Positions 1 through 10,500 of a DNA stretch of 64,000 bases are shown one piece after another. Position 1 is the first letter of the stretch. Each line of letters begins with the position of its first letter. Source of the stretch: Daphnia carinata (taxonomy: Eukaryota; Arthropoda; Branchiopoda; Diplostraca; Daphniidae); NCBI RefSeq assembly GCF_022539665.2, contig NC_081332.1, positions 6,166,303 to 6,230,302 of the forward strand. The letters are read 5' to 3'. The translations under genes and the position numbers were made by a program. The notes under the pieces are model-generated. The model was not told where the DNA came from, did not search any database, and saw only the letters and a program-made list of their open reading frames with translations.

Positions 1-1635
1 ACGCCTGATATCTATATATTTTTTTTCGGCAAGTCCTCCGGCTCTCTTTGCTGAAGAATGACCAGAGAACGACTGATACCTTCCGATGAGACCAGCAAGA
101 AGGTATATGCATAGAAAGGAGGATCTAATCAGGACCAGGTCAAAGAGTGTCTGCCAAGATGGGATAGGCTTTTAAACCACGTAGACCGACGATTGCCCCG
201 AAGCAATCGTATCGTAGCTACCACGAAAAAAACGGCACAAGATTAATCTACGAATCTTGCCATATTGGAATTCAACATTATAGGTAACATCTTTAGCCAT
301 GAAAAATTAAAAAAGGAGATAACTAAATATGGCTCGTTTTCTGCAAGGTTAGCTCGGCATGATAGGTCCCGTAAAACTGAAGGTAATTCATAAAATGGAT
401 AATATTCGTCGGATACGGATAAAATTGAAGATCTCGGTCACGTGATATTGGAGAACAAAATGAAGGGAAAAAAACACACAGTCTTTTACGTGAAAGAGGG
501 AAACTTCGAAATTTATTTTTTTTTTTACAACGAAACATTTCAAGATTTGTATCGTCTCTCCCCTATCTTCCCTTGTTTCCGAATGTCGCTGGAGGCACCA
601 GACATACAAAGAAAAATCCACCAAAAATGCATACGAGAGGGGACTGAGGTGAAAGTATATGTTGGTCCACTTGAAAAAATCCGCAGCGCTCCGGCAACGA
701 GACCAAGCCCGCGTCTTTAGCATTCAGTGAACTGCACAAACATACGCAATCCCAAAGTTATCAGCAGGCAATTAGCTACGTGTCGTGTATACCAAGTTAT
801 TCTGTTGGAAAGAAATGCCATTTTGTTCACCCTCCCTAAGTTCCAAAAATTTCACTTGTATCATTCCGGAGGACCTTCTTTGTTTTCCAGCTGTACTTGA
901 ACTTTCTTTCATTCACCTTATACGAAAACATCGTCGTTTCCCTACAGTGAAGACCGAGTAAAGTATTTAAGCATAATTTAGCATTTTTCAAACCAGATCT
1001 ATCAAGTGCTATGTATTTTTTTTAAAGTTCCATTTAGATGCCTGAGGCAAACTAACCCCTTTTCTAAGAAACGCTCCCGGGTTTTCTTTATTTTCATGGT
1101 GGATGCATCCGCATACTAAAACAGGACCTTTACGTGGAATGTAGTCAATCCACTTCGTACAACAATAGACTAGAAACTAGATTTTCTACAAAGCATGCTT
1201 TAATCATGAAGTGCATATGAAATTTTACGATTTGCATAAAATACGAAGCGAAACAGAAGAGAACGAGACACACACACACACACTCAAAATCCTCTCTGCT
1301 TCCTTTTATTGGCTTCCTTCTAGAAAAAACGTAAAATTGGCGTCATACACGTTTTTATTATGTGAATTGTCAAACATGTCGTGACGACAGGTCCCGCTAC
1401 GATTGAGTATGCGTCAATTACAAACGATCTAATCAGCAGTAACTGGACGCGGACATGAAGGAAAAAAAGGGTAGATTAACACAAAAGGAAGACAGCTATC
1501 TGAAAATGTCAACGAAATGCAGAACAATGGCGATATCAACATTGAAAATATTTTCGATTTTTTTGCTAGACTTTTTGATTCGTTAGTAGAGCAACATTAG
1601 GCTTTTTTTTCTATATGAAATCCCATTGGATCACT
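1..1635. other. No gene recognised; AT-rich flank
   Basis: No reading frame here has family resemblance or a convincing splice pattern. Open stretches on both strands near 390-720 overlap each other and look like chance. A short CA run lies at about 1269-1283. The lower-coordinate end may hold the 3' untranslated region of the dehydrogenase gene that stops at 1636. Confidence 0.5.
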
Positions 1636-3431
1636 TTATTTGTCCTTGGCGTTTTCGACCCCGTTTTGTTGTTGTTGCTCCTTCTGCAATTGGATTCGTT
1701 TTAGGGCACGTTGACGAGTGCCGTTTAAATTGTTGAACGTCACATTAACCACGGTGGATGGCGAAATCATATTCAGCTTTGTGTAGTAGCCCAACTGTAT
1801 GCATACAAAACAAAAAGCATCTTAATTATCATTTTTTTCTTGTGAACTAAACAGCTGTATAGACCAAGGGGAGGAATGAACCATAGACCGGTAATTAACG
1901 AAACTACACCAGGGGAAAGAAAGAAGTGGGTCACAACCACCTAGTACCAGAAATTTAAACAAGAAAATAAAAAATAATAGTTACCAGAATTTTGTGGACC
2001 CAAAAACCAGCTGAAGCGAATTCCAGACCCAAGGATCTCATGTGGCCACGAACGAAATCTCTAGGTAGAGGAATTCTGAAAGCCGGTTTCTTGTACCGAC
2101 TCATTTTAGATACCACGAAACCAGGTAACACGCATTGGATCGTGATGCCAAGCGGGGCATACTCCAATGCCAAATCTTCACTAAACTTGTACACGTACGC
2201 CTAAAGTCATAAGATTTGAAAATTACGTTTCTCGTTTTCTTGTGTACAACGATGTTTACCTTCGTGCTAGAATACATGGTCATGAGAGGAGTAGGGAGAA
2301 CAGCTGATGCTGAGGAAACATTTAAAATCAATCCCTTCTTGCGTTCCACCATTTGTCCCAGCACTAGAATGCACATTTGCGTAACAGAAACAACGTTGCA
2401 GTTGATGAGGGATAAGGAAAATTCAGCTGCATTGGGAACCTAAAAGTACGCACGTTGTAAAAATAATTGATAAAATAAAATGCAATCTCGGCTGAGTAGT
2501 GAGAAAGTGATTCAAACAATTTCAGCACAGGTAAACCGCAAAGGGCAATATTCTCTCGTCCTATTTTTCGTGTTTTGTAACAGATGCATTAAATAAAAAA
2601 AGGAAAATGATCTAAGCTGCCATCTGGTGAAGGTTAAGGAAGCCCACCACATTCCCCGTTCAAAACATTTTCCGCTTTCACTTTTCCCCAAGGGGTATAC
2701 ATTTCCACTTTTAACACATTCTTGCTATCTATGGTTCACGTATTTATGTCTAATAACCATTAATCAAAATAAAATCACCTCAGCTAGGTATTCTGGATAA
2801 GCGTATGACATGCCGACATTGTTGACAAGAACGCCGATTTCAAGGCCTTCGATTTCTTTTTTGATACGATCATATATCTCAATTCCATTGGTGAAATCCA
2901 CGTCGATGATTTTCGTTTTCACCTTGTATTCGGACTCTGTCGAAAAATTTTGAATTCGAAAAGAAACCTATGTGTTTATGTATCAACAAATAATACCGAT
3001 TTCAGCTGCTACATTCTGTAGTTTATAAGGTGAGCGACTAATCAAGACAATATTCATACCACGTGAAGCCAACTAGATTTCGTATAAAGAAGAAAAAATA
3101 GATCAGCGTTTTCACAAAATATTGTCTATAATCGCTCTGGACGATACCTCTTCTGCGTACGCTCGGCCAATTCCATCGGTGGCGCCGGTCACAACTTGAG
3201 AAAGGACAGGAAGTGAGGGAAATTCATATTGTCACTAGGCAAATCAAAATATTGAAAAAAGAAAGTCCTTGACCTACCGGCCCATTGTCCGATGTTTTTC
3301 AGCGAAAGCGAATGGCCTAAAGCATGACCTATAAAGGTGGAGTAAAGAAACTTCCATACACCCCTTAACACAAACCACGAGACTGTGCCAATCGACGCCA
3401 GCCCGATGAGTTCCAACAGAGTATACTTCAT
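1636..3431 (-). CDS. Very-long-chain 3-ketoacyl-CoA reductase / 17-beta-HSD12-like short-chain dehydrogenase
   Basis: Seven exons on the minus strand: 3278-3431, 3148-3194, 2997-3072, 2779-2936, 2260-2439, 1985-2200 and 1636-1794. They join in phase to 329 aa, the usual length for the HSD17B12/KAR family. This family reduces 3-ketoacyl-CoA in microsomal fatty-acid elongation and some members reduce steroids. Visible features: an N-terminal hydrophobic segment (residues about 8-30), the NADPH-binding motif TGATDGIG at 54-61, LVNNVGMSYAYPEY typical of HSD17B12 rather than other SDRs, and the catalytic set with a serine near 188, Tyr201 and Lys205 in YSSTK. The protein is expected at the ER membrane. 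The C-terminus ends in lysines but is not a clean KKXX signal. Orthology to HSD17B12 versus a paralogous invertebrate steroid dehydrogenase cannot be settled by eye. Confidence 0.88.
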
Positions 3432-4205
3432 GTTCGTATAGATGAATGGACTATTCTTTAAAATTCGTATTCCAAACAGATAATGAATTCACTGTCACAA
3501 GACACCAAGAGGCATTGGAGAAATAGCACCACTCGAATGAAAATGCAACACGTGCGACTCCGTCGTCTTCCCGGGATGGTGGTCTATGCACTCTATCCCC
3601 CTTCCACTGCGTCTCACGGCTCGGCTCAAACTGACGCTACTAGTAGCTCCACTCCTCGGGGTATATACACAGATATGCCATCACATGCAGTGTAAGCAAG
3701 ACCGGTTTTACATTTCGTAAGCTTTTGTAGTTGCTTGCATCTTTTTATTTTCTTTCTTAATGCCTTTGGGCTTTTCTTCGGCTCTCGGCAAATAGAAGGC
3801 GTTTCTTGTTTTAAGGCGGTTGTAGGTCAACGATTTTACATGGAACTTCCCTAAAGTAACTTAACCGGATTCATATGACAGTGAGACCCTGCACTGGTCC
3901 TTACGAGGAAAATCAACGAGGTCTATTAAACAAAAGTCATCAGTTCCAGAAGCACCAAAGATAGATACATTCGCGTACCCTTAGGATATGAATGTTACGT
4001 AATGGGCGACCTCCAAAGAATACAACATTCAATTTCAGCGACACACTGTGGGTGACAATCGAGCCTGCTCACATTAAACGGAAACAATATATATATAGAA
4101 CAAAAGTCAACTCCAAGAAAGAAAAATATAATAAATAAATAAATAAATCTTTTAAATTGTAGCGTTTACTTCTACTTTTCCAAACTATAGCATTGATGAA
4201 TTAAG
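3432..4205. other. Divergent intergenic region
   Basis: About 770 bp separate the start codons of the dehydrogenase (minus) and TAMM41 (plus), so both promoters should lie here. I see no TATA box well placed for either gene. A short ORF at 3483-3695 has no family resemblance and no conserved features. Confidence 0.5.
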
Positions 4206-7200
4206 ATGGCTACCTCCAGGCTGTCGTCAGTCCGTCTGTTTTGTGATAAACATTCAGCCTTGACTGAGAAATTCCAGTACATTCTTTCTCTTTTTCCACA
4301 AAATCTTGTGTTTGCTTTTGCCTACGGATCGGGTGCTTTCCAACAACATGGACATAAATCTACCGAGGTAAGAATGAACGCGCAAAGTAGGCCATTGATA
4401 AAACTTGCTTGTGTTCATGAAGCATGTTGGGTGGTTTACTTTCCCATCTACATATAAAAATGATAGGTGTTTGCATAAGAAGGACCCCACAAAAGTCTGG
4501 AGAAAGGATCAAAATAGGTCGCGATGTCACTTAACATAAAAAACATTTTCAATTTAGAAGTCTTAGAACACAGGTTTCTTCATTTGTACAGCAATTCACA
4601 AGAGTTTTCTCCCAGCTGGCTAGCTTTTGAGTTGTTGTGTTTTGAATTGTTCATTCAACTGTAGCCTGACAAGTTCTTACATGTAGATGACATTAGGAAT
4701 GTATACTTCTCAATTCGGATGAATCAATATGACTGAACTCCCACCCAAAAATCTTACGTATGATGTAATCCTTGCATATGAACACGATTTATCAGTACCT
4801 TTGCTGCCATAGTGGTCCTATAGGCTAGTGTCTATTGACCAACCGAGCACTTACCGTACGAAGCGCTAAATGCTACCTAAATTGTGTACTATATTTTCTA
4901 GTACCAATGAAAGTCCACGACCGAACGTGATGCTGAGAAGATCCACTGATAGCAGTAGACTCAATCGTCCGTTCAAGTCACCCTTTACGGGGATGAAGGG
5001 CTCACCCCGTAATAGCGAAGGGTCTTCTCCAAGCACACCAAAAACACCTTGTTTAAGCAACGAAGACAAACGAGTGAGAAGCCCTGTACAGAGCCCACTG
5101 AGCAGCCGTTCAGGAAGGAACTCTAATGGCACTCCTTACCACTCTGTTCGAGCTAAACGAGCTAGATTGTCGACCGTATCAGTGGATGATTTGCGCGAAA
5201 GGGAAGCCCAGCTTGATCGTGAAATTGCCGAACTTCAAACGGAAAGCCTCTCCGTTGAAGAGCTCGATCGCCAAATGGATCTTCTTCATCGCTATAATGA
5301 TATAAAAGATGTTGCCCAAATCGTCATGGGTCGATTGGCCGAAATTGAGAACGTCACTGTCAAAAGTCTTCATGAAAAGTACGGAGCACCACATTGCGAT
5401 TAATATATTAGAGCAATTCCGATTTTGTTTCTCATCTGCTGCTGCGATAAATTTTTTTTTACCTGTTTACTATAATTCCAATAATACAGAACTGTTATGG
5501 ATTAAGCCCTCCATTCCCAATTGTTCTTTTTTTTTAGGTAAAAATTGTGTTCATAGAATAGTTACCTAATTCTGAGTATAAGGAGAAAGCGTTCAACTGG
5601 TCGCACTCACTAACAAGTTGTTTTTATGTTCTCATTCAAGGAAAACGTAGTGGATCTCATTTTGGTGGTAGACGATGCCGAAGCCTTCCACCGATTGAAT
5701 TTGAAACACAATTGGAAACATTATTCTTCCATAAAATACCTGGGCCCGCACGCGTTGGCGTCTTTTCAAGAAAAATGGGGAGCTAGAGTTTACTTCAACA
5801 CGCTCGTCCCATACAAACACGGCGTCAGTATTTAATTATACATTTTTCATATTATTATTTAGATGTATTCCTCAATAACAGTCGATGTGTTGTCTTACAG
5901 CTGCTCAAATATGGAGTGGTATCGTCTTCTGCCATAATTGCAGATCTCCTCGACTGGGAATGGATGTACGAAAACATATGCAATTATTCATAGTCGAAGT
6001 ATCCAAGTCATCTGTTTCTATTTTAGGTATATCAGTGGACGTCTACATAAGCCTGTCATGCCTCTTGTTCTGCCGGATGCGAATCACCCAATACGCTCTG
6101 CCCTAAAGCATAACCTGCAAAACGCAATGCACACGGCGCTCCTCCTCCTTCCCGATTCTTTCCAAGAAGAACATCTTTATCATACCCTAGCCGGCCTTTC
6201 CTACTCAGGTTATATGCCTTTGATTTTTTTAAAGTTTACTTATTTATTGTCAACTTATGTTTAAGAGCTCCTCATATTATCTGACGAGGAAACCCTCTGT
6301 AAAAATATGGCGCTAAAAATGTGAACAAACCGGTACCTACGCAGTTTCTATTTGCGGTCGACTACCACGTCGCGCCTATGGAAAATGTGAAAGTAGTGGA
6401 GAAGAAAGTTGTTTGTCCTTGTAAATTAAAAAAAAAAGCGAGAGGTGCAGATGTCTTTATTCCAAGAGGAAATGTTGGCAATTATAAAGCAAGCTTTCAA
6501 AATAAGAATATGCAAACATTTCAGTCAATATTTCAATGTGGTCTTATTCATTTTCTTCCCAGGTGATTTTAGAATGAGCTTCGGTGAGGATCGCAATAAA
6601 GTCAAGAACATCGTCCGACCACAAATCGAAAGATTTCGCAATTTGTACGCTTCATTTTGGCCCGGACTTGCGGCCTATGCTGAGTTCAATAGCACGACAG
6701 GCAGATGCGAACAGGACACAAGCCCTGCTGCAAGAATATTTCACCTCAACCTATTGCCGAAAAAGATTCAGGTAAAAGAAAACACCCAAAATTTCTAAGC
6801 ATATGCATTCCGGGAAAGTAGTCCTCGTCACACACAAAAAAACTAGCTTCCCACATTTCTCAGAATGCGTGTGCCCTCAATGTGAGGCTACAACACTCAA
6901 ACATTGTGTATCATGTGAAATTTTGATAACGACAATTATCCCATTGAGCGGCAGAAGAGCCATTGTGAGTAGCCCGTTAGTAGCTAAGCACCACAAAACT
7001 ATACCAAGGATAGAGAAACGAGGCTTTCGTTTTCGCCAGTCTATGGGTGAAACAATTTCCAACGGCCTTGACTGAAATACGATTTGAACGTATGGAAAAG
7101 CCTTTGGTTTTTAGTTCCTATGACGAAATGTTTTTTCATGCCTCACTTTGTTTATTTGTTTTCAGCAAACAATCGTGCACGAGTGGAACCGCAATGGTCG

Positions 7201-7512
7201 ATGGCAAGATGTGGAAGATGTTTTCCGCGCTGCCGCCCACGACACCGAATGCCCGGAGCTCGTTAAAGAGGGTACGTTATTTCAATACGCAATACCATTA
7301 AATATTTTCTTCCGGGAGCGACGAGGACACGTAGAAGCTGAGATAAATCTTATTATTTATTTGCAGCTGTACAGAAAACGGTGAAAGCTTCAAGTTGGAC
7401 GCAAAGTCTGAAAGGAATACCAACGGCTGGATTCATCAAATCCATCCGATATGGTTTTGCCAAAATTAACAAGATGTGGAAGAGTTTGCAGAGGACACAT
7501 GGAGAATCGTAA
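4206..7512 (+). CDS. TAMM41: Mitochondrial CDP-diacylglycerol synthase (phosphatidate cytidylyltransferase) TAMM41
   Basis: Seven exons: 4206-4367, 5641-5823, 5901-5965, 6027-6208, 6563-6771, 7166-7271 and 7367-7512; joined in phase they give 350 aa. TAMM41/Tam41 makes CDP-diacylglycerol from phosphatidic acid and CTP at the inner mitochondrial membrane, the first committed step to cardiolipin. The nucleotidyltransferase signature is split between exons 1 and 2: FAYGSGAF, then DLILVVDD with the metal-binding acidic residues. Further family blocks are NLKHNWKHYS, GARVYFNTL, SGRLHKPV, LRSAL-like SALKHNLQNA, AGLSYSGDFRM and the C-terminal TAGFIKSIRYGFAKI. The exon 2 donor is a weak GTCAGT, chosen because it restores both phase and family spacing. 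Intron 1 (1,273 bp) contains a complete SWI5 gene. The stop codon lies 46 bp from the stop of the convergent NLR gene. Confidence 0.94.
4870..5403 (+). CDS. SWI5: DNA repair protein SWI5 homologue, nested in TAMM41 intron 1
   Basis: A single uninterrupted frame of 177 aa. SWI5 pairs with SFR1 (MEI5) to stabilise RAD51 filaments in homologous recombination. The C-terminal 70 residues carry the Swi5 domain: a coiled coil (REAQLDREIAELQTE), then SVEELDRQMDLLHRYNDIKD and the tail block QIVMGRLAEIENVT. The N-terminal 100 residues are serine/proline-rich with several SP/TP sites, as in metazoan SWI5. The start is uncertain: ATG 4870 gives the longest form, ATG 4930 (MLRRSTD) is an alternative. A splice-acceptor-like ttttctag at 4894-4901 suggests there may be a separate 5' exon. 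Splicing from TAMM41 exon 1 to that site would hit TGA at once, so a TAMM41-SWI5 fusion is not supported. SWI5 must therefore have its own promoter or be released by alternative processing. Confidence 0.87.
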   Translation: MLPKLCTIFSSTNESPRPNVMLRRSTDSSRLNRPFKSPFTGMKGSPRNSEGSSPSTPKTPCLSNEDKRVRSPVQSPLSSRSGRNSNGTPYHSVRAKRARLSTVSVDDLREREAQLDREIAELQTESLSVEELDRQMDLLHRYNDIKDVAQIVMGRLAEIENVTVKSLHEKYGAPHCD

Positions 7513-7558
7513 CGTTCCTTTAAATAGAAGAAATAATACACTTAGCCTTTGGACAAAG

Positions 7559-10500
7559 TCATTCTTTGTACGAATCCCAGTTGTGAGCGAGCATAATCGA
7601 ATAATCGAACGGCGTTAGTCCGAAGAGTGATCGCAGGCCAGGTGGTAATGTAGAACAAAGTTCTTCCATATTATCATTTTCCAAGTGTTCTTCGAGAATG
7701 TTAGTTCCATTCGCCCGAAAGCTGAACAGATCGCTACTTGAAGGGCAAAAGAATGGCAGTAGCTTGGGTATTCCGGTTTTAATTTCATTAAGCTTTGAAA
7801 CCAGACCACACAGATGCTTCCGACGTCGGATCAAAACAGTGGCTCTGTAACCACCAATAAAATCCGTTTCGAATTTGCTATCTTTCTTCAGTTCATGCAG
7901 TAAGTTCATCGAGATGATTTCGGCAGTGTGATGATCATCACTACTAGTACGCCATATGTGAATACGTAGGGAGACGCCTTTCCACTTGTCACGAATCTGT
8001 AAGCCCAAATTATAAGCTTGCGTTGAGGTCAATGTCGTTCCAATTAGGGACAGCTCTTTTAAACGCGGACAACCAGCGACTACTGCGTACAGAAGCCAAT
8101 GAATCGGGTCACCTTGACCAGTACTATGTGGCTGCTGATTCACTTTCTGGGTTGCTGTCGCTGGACATGCTGACCACGATGACTCTGCAGCTGCACAAAA
8201 CTGAACGAAATTCAATTCCAGTTCAACGAGTTTCTCGCATTTCAGCAATCGACGAATAAGCGTGCAAGCTGTTTGCGAAGGTCGCTGCCAAGCGATGGAG
8301 CAAAACGACATGCACAATCTCTCCAATTGCCGGCCCAGCCGACGCTGAATAGCACGGAAGAATTTCTTTGTTTTGATGTCGTTGAGTGGTGATATGCAAG
8401 GGGTAGGCGTGGCGCTTTCTGGCATCTTTGGTTTCATACTGACTGACAGTTCCGTCAAATTCCTCAGTTGATCGAGTAAAACGAAAAGTTCTGGTCCAGC
8501 CACTGTTTCGACATCCTTCTTATTCAACCCCTGTAAGGAAAGAATGCAGGAGGTAGAATTGATTAGTTTCTTGGCGAATGTTGCTTACCTGGAATGTTGC
8601 AACAGTTTCTGTCAGAGAGAGCTTGGTCAAGTTGGGCCATTGACTTTTGCCATTGAGGCTTTCACTGTGAAAATCCGTTTCTGGTTTGACAAAGATCGAT
8701 TCATTTCCCAGCATTTCTGCGCAGTCCTCGGGAAATCTGAATAGCAATACAGATGTTTGAAGAATGCTTTCTCCCAACATATTTTGCTTAAAGAACATAC
8801 CTGGCGGTGATGACGGGAACGTTTGAAGACGTTGGACGAGAACTTGTTGTGGGCAGTTTGAGACGCAAAGCGCTTAGCATCTGCGATAAATTCGACCTTG
8901 GCGTACGTTCGTCATTTTGATATGTTGCAATTTGGCTGATCAAGGACATGCACGAAGCTCCCGCAGATGGTACAGTGTGCAAGGACATGTGCAGGAGAAA
9001 CCGACAACCGGTCAAGTTCAATTCTTCCAGTTGACTAGATCTCATCAATCGATCCACTATCCTAAGAACGGAATTATTCTGTAGAACCAATAAAATTGTT
9101 AAGTTCAATTCATTCACAGTATAAAATCCTCAAGTTACTTCGATCGTAAATTTCCATCCGGCCAAAGAAAGTGATACCAGTTTAGAGGCAGTTGAAAGCG
9201 CATAAATTAGTTTGATTATGCATCCTTTATCAATATTAATATATCCTGAGGACACATCTAACCAGGTCAGATTTGTGTTTATTAAGATGGGAAGAACTTC
9301 TTCAAATCTGAATCAAACGAAAAAAAAAAAAAAAAAATTTAATGACAGAACCTTTAGTTTTGTGTTAACTAAAGTACTTTTTTAGTTTTGCTAAGCGTAG
9401 TGACTTCAAACTGTGACTGCGACGTGTGGCTTGTCCTAAACAATGCAAATCCATCGGTTCCAGAAAACACCCCGTCAAATCCAACTTTGATAATTGGCAC
9501 TCGGGTTCTTGGAGGGCGATAAAAAGGGAATGAAATCCGCTTGCATGGGTGCCAAGTTGGCATTCAGGTTCATTTAATTTGAAGAACCCAAGTGCATTTG
9601 GCGCCACGATACCTTTTTAGAAATATGATAATGCTCATGTCAGAAATATTACAAAATAACACCAAATGAAAAAGTAAATATAAAACGTGCCTGGCAATCT
9701 CAGTCCGTCTTGAAGTTTGAAATCATTATGATTGCTGGATTCCAACACCGACAAAATCAAGGCCAATAGGTTTGCTTCGTTGTAAGCACTTTCGTCATCA
9801 CGTTTCACTGAGCTTGACGAGACAGCGGTCGTATCAATAGACTTTCTTGAACCAACAGGTTCCAGAACGTTAATTCCCGCGCGTTGCCGGGCTGCAGCTT
9901 TAAAGTAAGACTCCAAAGTTTGCAAGTCTCCTGGTGAGCCTTCTTCGTAACGATTGTCTACTCTGGACGGAGGTAACGTTTTCAGTAAATTCAGGGATAC
10001 TGAAAACAGAACAAAAAAACGTGTGAAATCAATGCAAGACAACCAAATTTACGTTGAAAAGATTACCTGAAAGATGCTGGAGTGATTTTAAAAGTAATGC
10101 AATGGAAGCATATCCTTCTGGCTCGCACGAGAGTTTTGACAATACCAGAGATTTAACATTTGATTGGCGCAGACCCTGGCTGAGAGCGACGACTTGCTGA
10201 GTGCCAATATCGACGCTTATCTTTATAGACGTCAACGAAAAGGCAACATAGCGATAGTTGAGCATGTTGTTGACAGCCGTAACAACTTTAGGGGCCCATG
10301 TGTCGCCGACCAAGTGCAGACTGAAGTGGCGCAGTTGGGTTTTCTTCAATGCCTGGACGGTAAAGGCTCCCATGGCAACAACGTCATTCTCGTCTGGTGC
10401 GAGCCCACAGGCTCCACTCATAACCAAACAAATAACAGAACGGTTGGTCTGAAAAGCTGTAAAAAAGCGATCCAGGGCGGCACTGTTGAATGGGGCGTCA

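Noticed and set aside
388-723. Overlapping 92-111 aa frames on both strands
   Set aside because: They overlap each other in antisense, lack splice sites and have no family resemblance.
4206-5403. TAMM41-SWI5 fusion transcript
   Set aside because: Splicing exon 1 (4367) to the acceptor before 4902 gives an immediate TGA, whereas joining to 5641 restores the TAMM41 family sequence.
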